Shown here: piece by piece, positions 18,231 to 26,362 of the stretch
Numbering within the stretch: the stretch's first letter is position 1
How the letters are laid out: each line of letters begins with the position of its first letter
NCBI RefSeq assembly: GCF_945906775.1
Contig: NZ_CAMDRE010000002.1
Location: 1,302,001 to 1,366,000 of the forward strand
Direction of reading: 5' to 3'
From: Citrobacter sp. Marseille-Q6884
GTDB taxonomy: Bacteria > Pseudomonadota > Gammaproteobacteria > Enterobacterales > Enterobacteriaceae
DNA: 64,000 nt
Program-made: the position numbers and the translations under genes
Notes under the pieces: model-generated
The model's input: only the letters and a program-made list of their open reading frames with translations
Told to the model about the DNA's origin: nothing
The model's database searches: none

Positions 18231-18319
18231 CAATGATAGTCCTCATAATCGAGTATATAGGCATCGCGATCACGCCAGTTCCTTGTTCCCTTCGGAGGAA
18301 CACTATCATTAGTGTTCCG
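18230..18319 (-). pseudogene. Remnant of a HigB-type toxin, C-terminal end only
   Basis: Upstream of yddM on the same strand an open stretch of 29 codons ends NWRDRDAYILDYEDYH and stops by overlapping the yddM ATG. HigB/RelE-like toxins end with a very similar NWR...DA...DYxDYH block and are normally coupled to HigA this way. An in-frame stop lies just upstream and the rest of the roughly 90-residue toxin is missing. The segment between NWR and DAY also looks shortened. I read it as a decayed toxin gene; it is too short for certainty. Confidence 0.5.
18297..18318. promoter_or_regulatory. Palindromic operator candidate upstream of yddM
   Basis: Perfect 9-base arms GGAACACTA (18297-18305) and TAGTGTTCC (18310-18318) are separated by TCAT. 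HigA-type antitoxins bind such palindromes in front of their own operons. The site lies about 70 bases before the yddM start. Confidence 0.55.
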
Positions 18320-18405
18320 TTAAGCGCAACACTGAGGCCGTAATATTTTCAAAATTGTGCGGCGAATGGATCTAAAGAGAAAGTGGGCGAGGGAACCTCT
18401 GGAAA

Positions 18406-18450
18406 GCGCCACGCAAGATTTGCCGCATGGCGCTCATCCGGCAACGTTTT
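18406..18450 (-). terminator. Possible REP-like hairpin or terminator after the ABC-F gene
   Basis: GCGCCA (18406-18411) and TGGCGC (18428-18433) form a short stem. The neighbouring GCCGGATGAGCGCC on the minus strand resembles part of a REP unit. A weak call, based only on position after the ABC-F stop and the symmetry. Confidence 0.3.
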
Positions 18451-20166
18451 TTATTCGAGTTGAGAATTCAAACGTGCAATCTCCTTACGCCATTGCGCTT
18501 GCAACTGCGGTTTCTGATGCTTTGGCTTACGAGCAAGGTCATCGGCCAGTCGCTGTTCAAGCTCAATCAGTTTTTCCAACAGACGCTCGCCGTCACCGCT
18601 AATTTCCACCACCGTTTCCGTTGCCGTTTTGGCGGGCGCTAATTCCGTTGCGGTCTCCCGAATACGGGCATTAATGGCGTCCAGATCGTGCCATTCGCTG
18701 AGTTCGCCCTCGTCGATAAACCAGAAGCGGTTACAGCTTTGGCTAATGAGCTGGCGGTCATGGCTGACCAGCAGCACGCCACCGCTGAAGTTTTGCAGCG
18801 TTTGCGCCAGCGCCTCTTTGCCTTCCATGTCCAGATGGTTGGTTGGCTCATCCAGCATTAACAGGCTATAGCGGGCAAGCGTAAGTCCGACAAACAGCAG
18901 ACGTGACCGCTCGCCGCCGCTCAATGTATTGACGCCCTGTTGGTGACGCATCCACGGAAATCCCGCGCTAATTAGCGCCATTTTGCGAACCTCCGGCTGT
19001 GGAGCAAACGGTTCGAGCGCATCAAACAATGAATCGTTATCTGCAAGCTGGTGCAATGTCTGATCGTAGTAACCCAGCGTCACACGAGGATGCAGCACCA
19101 GCGACTCTGACGCCAGCTGAGACCGATATTGCTGCCAGATAAGCCTTAACAACGAGGATTTCCCACAGCCGTTACGCCCGACAATGGCCACGCGGTCACC
19201 GCTTTTTATCCTGATGCCGGCAACAGAAAACAGGGTCGCGGCCTCTGGCGCAGGTGAAACCCGCAACTGAGACATTTCCAGCAAGCGATCGGCACGCAGG
19301 GCATCGCCCTGTAATGTTAGTGTCCACTGACTTCCTGCGGTGACTTCCGTCTGCGTCTCTTTCAGTCTCAGTACCTGTTTTTCCATCTGCTTGGCTTTTC
19401 GGGACAAATCTTCGTTGTCATAGACCCGTCCCCAGGTCGCCAGACGTTTAGCGCTGGCCGTAACGCGATCAATCTCTTTTTGTTCGGCCTTATGGCGTAA
19501 CGCATCGCTGGCATCTCTGGCAACAAGTGCCTGACGCGCCGCGCTACAGGGGAGATCAAAGGCGTGCAGGGTGTGATCGCGCAGGATCCACGTACTCCCG
19601 GTGACAGCATCCAGTAACTGCGGATCGTGCGACACCACCACAAAACTGCCAGACCAGTTCAGTAAAAACTGCTCCAGCCAGAGCAATGTCGGTAAATCCA
19701 GGTGGTTACCCGGTTCATCCAGCAATAAAAGATCAGGATCACGCATCAGCGCCCGAGCCAGCAGCAGACGTGTATGTTGTCCGCCGCTCAGCGTTTGTGC
19801 TGTGAGCTGTAAGTTATCCGGCGTAAATCCCATTTCTGTGAGGAGCGATTCAACGCGCCACTGCTGGCCTGCACGCGCATGCTCAGGAAGTTGCGCAAGA
19901 ACCGCTTCCTGTAGGTTGAGCGGAAGAATGTCAGCCGGTAAATGTTGTTCCACACGGGCGAGATGGCAGTGGTTTGCCAGCGCTATTGACCCGCTGGTGG
20001 GCGAAATCGTGCCATCAAGCAGTTTTAACAGCGTACTTTTGCCACAGCCGTTGTAGCCGATAAGCCCGATGCGGTCGCCTTTTTTTAGGGTAAAGGAGAG
20101 ATCGTCGAATAGCGTGCCGAATGCCGTATCAACGTGTAAGGATTGCGCGGTTAGTAATGTGCTCAT
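18451..20166 (-). CDS. ABC-F family ATPase (ribosome-associated type)
   Basis: Soluble protein of 571 residues with two ABC ATPase domains and no membrane segment, the layout of ABC-F translation factors. Domain 1 has Walker A GYNGCGKST (37-45), signature LSGGQ (126-130), Walker B LLLLDEP (146-152) and switch His180. Domain 2 has GRNGCGKSS (330-338), LSGGE (415-419) and MLDEPTNHLD near 437-446. The linker (about 195-300) is charged and helical. The first Walker B region reads EPGNHLD rather than EPTNHLD. It is not Uup, EttA or YheS by eye. ABC-F members act on ribosomes, some protecting against 50S antibiotics. It occupies the K-12 adhP position and is preceded by a leader ORF and attenuator-like hairpins. 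Confidence 0.85.
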   Translation of the reverse strand: MSTLLTAQSLHVDTAFGTLFDDLSFTLKKGDRIGLIGYNGCGKSTLLKLLDGTISPTSGSIALANHCHLARVEQHLPADILPLNLQEAVLAQLPEHARAGQQWRVESLLTEMGFTPDNLQLTAQTLSGGQHTRLLLARALMRDPDLLLLDEPGNHLDLPTLLWLEQFLLNWSGSFVVVSHDPQLLDAVTGSTWILRDHTLHAFDLPCSAARQALVARDASDALRHKAEQKEIDRVTASAKRLATWGRVYDNEDLSRKAKQMEKQVLRLKETQTEVTAGSQWTLTLQGDALRADRLLEMSQLRVSPAPEAATLFSVAGIRIKSGDRVAIVGRNGCGKSSLLRLIWQQYRSQLASESLVLHPRVTLGYYDQTLHQLADNDSLFDALEPFAPQPEVRKMALISAGFPWMRHQQGVNTLSGGERSRLLFVGLTLARYSLLMLDEPTNHLDMEGKEALAQTLQNFSGGVLLVSHDRQLISQSCNRFWFIDEGELSEWHDLDAINARIRETATELAPAKTATETVVEISGDGERLLEKLIELEQRLADDLARKPKHQKPQLQAQWRKEIARLNSQLE

Positions 20167-20219
20167 TGTTGCTTACTCAAGAGTTACAGGCGTGAAAACG
20201 CCTCGTCAAACATCGCTGA

Positions 20220-20310
20220 CGATAACCCGGTAAGCCCGAGGGAAGGAGATTTAGAAGTTAGCTTCGCTCAAGCAGAAGTTATCGCAGCACGATACCGATA
20301 ACGCTTGAGC
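20220..20310 (-). promoter_or_regulatory. Attenuator-like alternative hairpins in the ABC-F leader
   Basis: On the minus-strand RNA, GCTCAAGC plus GTTATCG (20310-20296) pairs with CGATAAC (20284-20278) and GCTTGAGC (20273-20266), leaving a 4-base bulge and 11-base loop. A second GTTATCG further downstream (20226-20220) can pair with the same CGATAAC, giving a mutually exclusive fold. GCTTAC (20235-20230) can pair with GTAAGC (20176-20171) just before the ABC-F start codon. Ribosome stalling in the leader ORF would favour the alternative fold. This is an inference from sequence complementarity only. Confidence 0.55.
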
Positions 20311-20362
20311 ACTGGCGATCGCCTAAAGTATGTGAAGCGATGAAACGTTCACAGTACAGCAT
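20279..20362 (-). CDS. Leader peptide upstream of the ABC-F gene (27 codons)
   Basis: Short ORF beginning MLYCERF and ending IGIVLR, with a near-ideal Shine-Dalgarno AGGAGGA (20374-20368) five bases before its ATG. That is stronger than the signal for the ABC-F gene itself. Its last third lies inside the first arm of a stable hairpin and its stop codon sits in the second arm. It ends 112 bases before the ABC-F start. A peptide in this position, with translation coupled to RNA folding, fits attenuation control as known for several antibiotic-resistance ABC-F and methylase genes. No homolog is recognised. Confidence 0.6.
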   Translation of the reverse strand: MLYCERFIASHTLGDRQCSSVIGIVLR

Positions 20363-20444
20363 AAGTATCCTCCTTATATTTTTCCGAATGTTAATCGATG
20401 GTGAAAGTGTAATCGCAACTTATCGATCCGCGCAAGCTTTGAAC

Positions 20445-20469
20445 ACCCGACGGCATGATCCCGCCGGGT
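20445..20469 (-). terminator. Hairpin after maeA
   Basis: Arms ACCCGACGG (20445-20453) and CCGCCGGGT (20461-20469) pair over 9 bases with one G-U wobble on the minus strand. It lies 6 bases after the maeA stop. There is no T-tract, so termination is uncertain. Confidence 0.45.
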
Positions 20470-20475
20470 AAACCA

Positions 20476-22173
20476 TCAGATAGAGGTACGACGGTAGTCG
20501 CGATATTCTGCATGCCAGAAATTATCGTCAATGGCCTGTTGCAGCGCTTCCGCGGAGGTTTTCACCGCCACGCCTTGTTGCTGAGCCATTTTACCGACGG
20601 CAAACGCGATGGCGCGCGATACAGTCTGAATATCCTTCAGCTCCGGTAACACCAGACCTTCACCGTTGAGCACCATCGGCGAATACTGAGCCAGCGTTTC
20701 ACTGGCCGACATCAGCATGTCATCGGTGATGCGCGAGGCGCCAGATGCAATCACCCCAAGACCGATACCTGGGAAGATATACGCGTTATTACACTGGGCA
20801 ATCGGGTAGGTCTTCTCTTTCCACACCACCGGTGCAAACGGACTGCCCGTGGCAACCAGCGCATTACCTTCGGTCCAGGCAATAATATCCTGCGGCGTGG
20901 CTTCGACGCGGGAGGTTGGGTTTGAGAGCGGCATCACGATCGGGCGCGGACAATGCTTATGCATCTCGCGAATGATCTCTTCGGTAAACAGACCCGTTTG
21001 ACCGGATACGCCGATCAGAATATCCGGTTTCACATTGCGTACGACGTCGAGCAGCGACAGCACGTCATTTTGCGTATCCCAGTGCTGCAGGTTTTCGCGT
21101 TTTTGCACCAGCTTCGTCTGGAAGGAGAGCAGATTCGGCATTTTGTCGGTCAACAAGCCAAAGCGGTCAACCATAAAGACACGCTGGCGTGCTTCTTCTT
21201 CACTGAGACCTTCACGCTGAATTTGCGCGACGATCTGTTCGGCGATCCCGCAACCGGCGGAACCTGCGCCAAGGAAGACAATCTTCTGCTCGCTTAACTG
21301 GCTGCCTGCCGCACGGCTGGCCGCGATGAGCGTGCCTACCGTGACTGCTGCGGTACCCTGAATATCGTCGTTAAACGAGCAAATTTCATCGCGATAGCGG
21401 GTCAACAATGGCATGGCGTTTTTCTGTGCGAAGTCTTCGAACTGCAACAGTACGTCCGGCCAGCGATGTTTAACGGCCTGGATAAACTCATCGACAAATT
21501 CGTAATACTCATCGTCGGTGATACGCGGGTTACGCCAACCCATGTACAGCGGATCGTTGAGCAGTTGCTGGTTATTCGTGCCAACGTCCAGCACGACGGG
21601 CAGGGTGTACGCCGGGCTAATCCCACCGCAGGCGGTATACAGCGACAGTTTACCGATAGGAATGCCCATCCCGCCGATCCCCTGGTCACCAAGACCCAGA
21701 ATACGTTCACCGTCAGTGACGACGATGACTTTGATATTGTGGTTTGGCACGTTTTGCAGGATATCGTCCATGTTGTGGCGGTTCTGGTAAGAGATAAAGA
21801 CGCCGCGTGAACGACGATAGATCTCAGAAAAACGCTCGCAGGCCGCACCTACCGTTGGGGTGTAGATGACAGGCATCATCTCATCCAGGTGGTTATGCAC
21901 CAGACGGTAGAACAGGGTTTCGTTGGTATCCTGAATGTTGCGCAGGTAAATGTGTTTGTCGATTTCCGTTTTAAATCCCTGATATTGGATCCAGGCGCGG
22001 TCGGCCTGTTCTTCAATCGTTTCGACGACTTCCGGCAGTAACCCCAGCAGGTTGAAGTTACGGCGTTCTTCGACGCTGAAAGCACTCCCTTTGTTCAGTA
22101 AGGGAAACTCCAGCAGTACAGGGCCAGCGTAGGGGATGTAAAGGGAACGCAGTTTTTTAGTTTCGTTTTCCAT
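20476..22173 (-). CDS. maeA: NAD-dependent malic enzyme
   Basis: Cytosolic enzyme of 565 residues, the length of E. coli MaeA (SfcA). It decarboxylates malate oxidatively to pyruvate with NAD. The malic enzyme N-terminal domain carries YTPTVGAACERFSEIYRRSRG near residues 104-124, with catalytic Tyr104. The metal/malate site is in LQFEDFAQKNAMPLL...SFNDDIQGTAAV (about 244-278), and the dinucleotide fold is FLGAGSAGCGIAE near 311. It links the TCA cycle to pyruvate for gluconeogenic growth, which fits the acetyl-CoA-producing operon nearby, but there is no direct link in the sequence. It precedes the ABC-F leader on the same strand. Confidence 0.97.
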   Translation of the reverse strand: MENETKKLRSLYIPYAGPVLLEFPLLNKGSAFSVEERRNFNLLGLLPEVVETIEEQADRAWIQYQGFKTEIDKHIYLRNIQDTNETLFYRLVHNHLDEMMPVIYTPTVGAACERFSEIYRRSRGVFISYQNRHNMDDILQNVPNHNIKVIVVTDGERILGLGDQGIGGMGIPIGKLSLYTACGGISPAYTLPVVLDVGTNNQQLLNDPLYMGWRNPRITDDEYYEFVDEFIQAVKHRWPDVLLQFEDFAQKNAMPLLTRYRDEICSFNDDIQGTAAVTVGTLIAASRAAGSQLSEQKIVFLGAGSAGCGIAEQIVAQIQREGLSEEEARQRVFMVDRFGLLTDKMPNLLSFQTKLVQKRENLQHWDTQNDVLSLLDVVRNVKPDILIGVSGQTGLFTEEIIREMHKHCPRPIVMPLSNPTSRVEATPQDIIAWTEGNALVATGSPFAPVVWKEKTYPIAQCNNAYIFPGIGLGVIASGASRITDDMLMSASETLAQYSPMVLNGEGLVLPELKDIQTVSRAIAFAVGKMAQQQGVAVKTSAEALQQAIDDNFWHAEYRDYRRTSI

Positions 22174-22291
22174 GTCACTCGCTCTTTTTTGAATAACTGT
22201 CCCTGGCTCTCTTTATGATCATATGTTGCCTTCCACCAGGGAAACGGGCGAAGTATAAAGCATTGTGAATGGGTTAAGGGGTTTTATAAGC

Positions 22292-22321
22292 AAAAACACC
22301 ACTGCGGTTGCAATGGTGTTT
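22292..22321 (-). terminator. Terminator of sra
   Basis: Stem AAACACCA/TGGTGTTT (22294-22301, 22314-22321) with a 12-base loop, followed on the minus strand by a run of T. Confidence 0.75.
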
Positions 22322-22352
22322 ATCATCGTTATTCAGTAAGGCGGGTTAAGGC

Positions 22353-22493
22353 CTATTTGCTGTCAGCGCGGCGTTTTCTTCCGGTTGGGTTATTGACCAC
22401 GCTGGTTTTGTCGCCTTCGCTGACGACTTTACGTTGGTTGGAGATTTTGTGGTCCAGTCCAAGAATATGACGGGCCTGACGGTTCGATTTCAT
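22353..22493 (-). CDS. sra: Stationary-phase ribosome-associated protein Sra (S22)
   Basis: Small basic protein of 46 residues starting MKSNRQARHILGLDHKI and ending in a lysine/arginine-rich tail, nearly identical to E. coli Sra (RpsV, 45 residues). It binds the 30S subunit in stationary phase. AAGGAG lies 8 bases before the ATG. The gene sits between maeA and osmC exactly as in E. coli, but the neighbouring bdm gene is missing. An intrinsic terminator follows. Confidence 0.93.
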   Translation of the reverse strand: MKSNRQARHILGLDHKISNQRKVVSEGDKTSVVNNPTGRKRRADSK

Positions 22494-22682
22494 TCTAACT
22501 CCTTAATCCTGTTACTGGTTTCAAGGGCGAGTCCGTGCAGAAACGGACGAAATACAACCTGATAGAAAGCCGATGTTTAAAAAAGCGGCTTTCTGGATGG
22601 TCGGTCATTTTATCTGAAAGGTCAATGCTTAAGCGGTAAATGCAGAACTATCCATTATGTGTCATACCTTTCCCTCAACGTC

Positions 22683-22690
22683 CTATACTT
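22683..22690 (+). promoter_or_regulatory. Sigma-S type -10 element for osmC
   Basis: CTATACTT, 32 bases before the osmC start, matches the extended -10 preferred by RpoS and known for osmC in E. coli. The 5' boundary of the control region was not resolved. Confidence 0.5.
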
Positions 22691-22721
22691 ATCACTCCGA
22701 CGACAACACAGGAGAGCAGTA

Positions 22722-23153
22722 ATGACTATCCATAAGAAAGGTCAGGCGCACTGGGAAGGTGATATCAAGCGTGGGAAAGGGACTGTCTCGACCGAAAGCG
22801 GCGTGTTAAATCAGCAACCCTATGGGTTTAATACGCGATTTGAAGGCGTTAAAGGGACCAACCCTGAAGAGCTGATTGGTGCGGCCCATGCCGCCTGCTT
22901 CTCAATGGCGCTCTCGTTGATGCTGGGTGAGGCAGGGTTTACGCCAGATTCTATTGATACAACTGCCGATGTTTCTCTGGATAAGGTGGATGCGGGTTTT
23001 GCGATAACCAAAGTGGCGCTACACAGTGAGATTGCCGTCCCTGGAATCGATGCCGCTACGTTTGATGGCATCATCCAGAAAGCCAAAGCCGGCTGCCCGG
23101 TTTCACAGGTTCTGAAGGCGGAAATTACCCTTGATTATCAGTTAAAATCGTAA
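22722..23153 (+). CDS. osmC: Osmotically inducible peroxiredoxin OsmC
   Basis: Organic hydroperoxide reductase of 143 residues, full OsmC length. The two catalytic cysteines are Cys59 (AAHAACFSMALS) and Cys125 (KAGCPVSQV). It works as a cytoplasmic homodimer reducing organic peroxides. The ATG preceded by GGAGAG was chosen over an upstream in-frame start without ribosome-binding site. Expression is normally under RpoS and envelope-stress control, consistent with the -10 element upstream. A REP-like palindrome follows. Confidence 0.96.
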   Translation: MTIHKKGQAHWEGDIKRGKGTVSTESGVLNQQPYGFNTRFEGVKGTNPEELIGAAHAACFSMALSLMLGEAGFTPDSIDTTADVSLDKVDAGFAITKVALHSEIAVPGIDAATFDGIIQKAKAGCPVSQVLKAEITLDYQLKS

Positions 23154-23161
23154 CTGACCCG

Positions 23162-23212
23162 TTGCCCGGTGACACATGCTTACCGGGCCTACATAAATGT
23201 AGGCCGGATAAG
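23162..23212. repeat. REP-like palindromic unit after osmC
   Basis: Two nested symmetries, GCCCGGT/ACCGGGC (23164-23170, 23182-23188) and CCTACAT/ATGTAGG (23188-23194, 23197-23203), are followed by GGCCGGATAAGCG. The composition and GCCGGATAAG core are those of enterobacterial REP elements. It lies between the convergent ends of osmC and the hydroxybutyrate operon. Confidence 0.7.
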
Positions 23213-23222
23213 CGGATGTTTT

Positions 23223-23993
23223 TTACTGCGCGACCCAACCCCCATCCATATTCCACGCAACACCGCGTACCTGCGCCGCGCCATCTGAACACAGGAACAG
23301 CGCCAGCTCACCCAGTTGCTCCGGTGTGACAAACTCACGTGAGGGCTGCTTCTCCGCGAGCAGAGCATCACGCGCCGCATCGGGCGCAGCGCCATCCGCA
23401 ATACGTTTATCGATTTGTTGTTGCACCAGTGGCGTCAGTACCCAGCCTGGGCACAACGCATTACAGGTGATACCGGTCTGCGCCGTTTCCAGTGCAATAG
23501 TCTTGGTGAGCCCGACCACGCCATGCTTCGCCGCAACGTAGGCGGATTTCTCTTTTGAGGCCACCAGGCCGTGCACTGAGGCGATATTAATAATGCGTCC
23601 CCAGTCACGAGCCCGCATGCCGGGAAGCGCCAGGCGTGTGGTGTGAAACACGGAGGAGAGATTGATGGCGATAATCGCATTCCATTTTTCGGGCGGGAAT
23701 GTTTCCACCGGCGATACATGTTGGATCCCGGCGTTATTGACCAGAATATCCACGCCGCCAAATTCGCTTTCGGCGTAACGCATCATCTCGGTAATTTGCG
23801 CGGCATCGCTCAGATCCGCGCCATGATACCCCGGCACGTTGCCATACTGCGCGACGGCATCTTTTGCTGCCTCGATATCACCAAATCCGTTGAGAATCAG
23901 CGTTGCGCCGGCTTTGGCCAGCACCTGCGCGATCCCCAAACCGATACCGCTTGTCGAGCCGGTAACGAGGGCTGTTTTTCCCGTTAAGTTCAT
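23223..23993 (-). CDS. 3-hydroxybutyrate dehydrogenase (short-chain dehydrogenase)
   Basis: NAD-dependent SDR enzyme of 256 residues that oxidises D-3-hydroxybutyrate to acetoacetate. The cofactor motif is TGSTSGIGLGIA (residues 11-22), NNAGIQHVSPVE is near 87, and the catalytic triad Ser-Tyr-Lys falls in IASVHGLVAS...YVAAK near 140-156. The insertion around LVQQQIDKRIADGAAPDAARDALLAEKQPS is typical of bacterial 3-hydroxybutyrate dehydrogenases (BdhA/HbdH). It is the last gene of a six-gene operon containing a CoA transferase and thiolase, which use its product. GGAGAA precedes the ATG. Confidence 0.88.
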   Translation of the reverse strand: MNLTGKTALVTGSTSGIGLGIAQVLAKAGATLILNGFGDIEAAKDAVAQYGNVPGYHGADLSDAAQITEMMRYAESEFGGVDILVNNAGIQHVSPVETFPPEKWNAIIAINLSSVFHTTRLALPGMRARDWGRIINIASVHGLVASKEKSAYVAAKHGVVGLTKTIALETAQTGITCNALCPGWVLTPLVQQQIDKRIADGAAPDAARDALLAEKQPSREFVTPEQLGELALFLCSDGAAQVRGVAWNMDGGWVAQ

Positions 23994-24004
23994 GAACGTT
24001 CTCC

Positions 24005-25399
24005 TTATACAATTCCGGTGGCGTAAAACACGCCGATAACAAACAGCACGGCCAGACTTTTGATCACCGTGATGGCGAAGATCCCGCCATATGCCTGACG
24101 ATGGCTTAAGCCTGTGATGGCCAGCAGCGTAATGACTGCGCCGTTATGGGGAAGGGTATCCATGCCGCCACTGGCCATCGAGGCTACGCGGTGCAGGACT
24201 TCCAGTGGAATATTGGCAGCGTGCGCGGCAGCAATGAAAGAGTCCGACATCGCCGCTAACGCAATACTCATCCCACCAGAGGCCGATCCGGTGATCCCGG
24301 CAAGGGTGGTGATACTGATGGCTTCGTTAAGCAGTGGGTCAGGAATGGCCGCCAGCGCTTTTGACAGCACGAGGAACCCTGGCAGGGCGGCGATTACAGC
24401 ACCAAAGCCATATTCTGACGCGGTATTCATGGCCGCCAGAATAGCACCGCCGACGGCCGTTCTGCTTCCTTCGGCCAGACGACCTTTGATGTTGCGATAA
24501 CCGAAAATGACAACCAGCAGAATCCCCGAAATCAACGCGGCTTCCACGGCCCAGATCGCGGTTATCTTGCCAACTTCCGTGGTAATCGGTTTGGCAAGTC
24601 CCGGAAGTTCCAGTTGATGCGTCGCCCCGTACCATTGTGGGATCCAGCGGGTAAACAACAGGTTAAACACGCCCACCAGGATCAGCGGGGAAATCGCAAT
24701 AATCGGGTTTGGCAGGTTGATGTTATCCGGCGTTTCCGGCTCGTTTAACAGTTCAGTACCATAACCTTCATTCTTAGCCTGCGCTTTACGACGCTGGCGT
24801 TCGAGATAGACCAGACCGACAAAAATGATAAACAGCGATCCTATCAGTCCCAGCCAGGGTGCTGCCCAGGCATTGGTGCCAAAGAAGCTGGTCGGAATGA
24901 TGTTCTGGATCTGCGGCGTACCGGGCAGCGCATCCATGGTGAAGGAGAATGCCCCCAATGCGACGGTCGCCGGGATCAGACGCTTAGGAATATTGCTCTG
25001 ACGGAAAAGCTCGGCCGCGAACGGATACACCGCAAACGCGACCACGAACAGTGATACGCCGCCGTAGGTTAACAGCGCGCACACCAGCACAATCACGGGA
25101 ATAGCGTGACGACGCCCGAGGATGTTGATCGCTGCGGCGACGATAGAACGGGAAAAACCGGATAGCTCGATTAACTTGCCAAAGACCGCTCCCAGTAAGA
25201 ACACAGGGAAGTACAGCTTCACAAAACCGACCATTTTTTCCATAAACAGGCCGGTAAAAGCAGGGCCGACGGCGCTCGGTTCAGTGAGCAGTACAGCACC
25301 TAATGCCGCGATGGGGGCAAACAGGATAACGCTGTATCCGCGATAGGCTGCCAGCATCAGCAAGCCCAGCGCTGCCAGGGCGATTAATACACTCATCAT
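24005..25399 (-). CDS. GntP-family permease, probably for 3-hydroxybutyrate or acetoacetate
   Basis: Inner-membrane transporter of 464 residues with about 12 helices in the GntP/citrate-like fold. The signature region FAVYPFAAELFRQSNIPKRLI...FTMDALPGTPQIQNIIPT (about 122-170) is conserved in GntP relatives. Two adjacent ATGs (MMSV) follow GAGGAG. Placement 11 bases upstream of the hydroxybutyrate dehydrogenase suggests uptake of its substrate rather than gluconate; this is inferred from context. The gene starts 39 bases after the preceding dehydrogenase gene. Confidence 0.8.
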   Translation of the reverse strand: MMSVLIALAALGLLMLAAYRGYSVILFAPIAALGAVLLTEPSAVGPAFTGLFMEKMVGFVKLYFPVFLLGAVFGKLIELSGFSRSIVAAAINILGRRHAIPVIVLVCALLTYGGVSLFVVAFAVYPFAAELFRQSNIPKRLIPATVALGAFSFTMDALPGTPQIQNIIPTSFFGTNAWAAPWLGLIGSLFIIFVGLVYLERQRRKAQAKNEGYGTELLNEPETPDNINLPNPIIAISPLILVGVFNLLFTRWIPQWYGATHQLELPGLAKPITTEVGKITAIWAVEAALISGILLVVIFGYRNIKGRLAEGSRTAVGGAILAAMNTASEYGFGAVIAALPGFLVLSKALAAIPDPLLNEAISITTLAGITGSASGGMSIALAAMSDSFIAAAHAANIPLEVLHRVASMASGGMDTLPHNGAVITLLAITGLSHRQAYGGIFAITVIKSLAVLFVIGVFYATGIV

Positions 25400-25438
25400 G
25401 ACTCCTCATTATTATTAGTGTGGGTACAGAAAGAGAAG

Positions 25439-26362
25439 TTACGGTTTCAGGGCAAAGCGCAATTGATGCTCTCTGCGTTGCTGGATGTATTCCTTGCGCG
25501 AATCATCCCAGCGATAAAATCCCTGACCGCTGCGCAAGCCGGTATCACCGCGTGCCACCTTTTCAGCGACGAGTGACATCATGTCGCTACCGGTGGCGAG
25601 TTCCGGTAGCAGATGGCGACAAATGTCCTGCACCGTTGAAAGTCCGGTCATATCTGCCGCTTCCAGCGGACCGACCATCGCATAGCGACGACCCAGCGAG
25701 GCGCGCATGACCTGATCCACCACTTCCGCGCTGGCAATGCCGCTTTTGACGATATGCAGGGCTTCACGCAACAGGGCGAACTGCAGACGGTTGCCGACGA
25801 AACCGGGCGCGGCGCGGTCGAGCACGACTGCCTCAAGCTGCATCGACACCAACAGTTGTTGTAACTCACGGAGGTACTCTGGTTTTGTCGCTGTGCCAGG
25901 CACGATTTCGACTAACGGAATAAAGTGTGGCGGATGCCAGAAATGGGCAATCAACAACCGCTCCGGATGGGCGAGATTTGCGGCCAGCGCGTCCGGTGGC
26001 AGACCGCTGGTGTTACTGGCGATAACCGCCTCAGGGGCGATCAGCGCTTCGAGTTGCGCATACAGCGCGTGTTTGAGTTCGATTCGTTCCGGGATCGCTT
26101 CAATCAGTAATCCTGATATCGCGAGATCCTCCAGCGAACCTGTACCGTGCAACCGACTCAGCACCGTCGTTTTGTCGGTATCCGCAAACGCGTCGGTGGC
26201 GATCAGTTCATCGAGGATCCCACTGGCAACGGTCGCAATATCGGCAATCCGGTTGTTGTCGGTATCATATAACCAGACATCATGACCAAAGCGGGCAAAA
26301 TGGGTGGCGATACCGACGCCCATTAATCCGGCACCCAGCACGCTGATGTGATTAGTTTGCAT
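25439..26362 (-). CDS. 3-hydroxyacyl-CoA dehydrogenase family protein
   Basis: NAD-dependent dehydrogenase of 307 residues. The Rossmann motif LGAGLMGVGIATHFA is at about residues 9-23, ASNTSGLPPDALA is near 118 and HFWHPPHFIPLVEIVPG near 142. The C-terminal 3HCDH domain begins around GFVGNRLQFALLREAL. The start MQTNHIS is preceded by CAGGAG and overlaps the thiolase gene by 11 bases; a longer frame begins inside thiolase. Relatives include 3-hydroxybutyryl-CoA, carnitine and L-gulonate dehydrogenases, so the substrate is open. The operon suggests a C4 hydroxyacyl compound. Confidence 0.8.
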   Translation of the reverse strand: MQTNHISVLGAGLMGVGIATHFARFGHDVWLYDTDNNRIADIATVASGILDELIATDAFADTDKTTVLSRLHGTGSLEDLAISGLLIEAIPERIELKHALYAQLEALIAPEAVIASNTSGLPPDALAANLAHPERLLIAHFWHPPHFIPLVEIVPGTATKPEYLRELQQLLVSMQLEAVVLDRAAPGFVGNRLQFALLREALHIVKSGIASAEVVDQVMRASLGRRYAMVGPLEAADMTGLSTVQDICRHLLPELATGSDMMSLVAEKVARGDTGLRSGQGFYRWDDSRKEYIQQRREHQLRFALKP

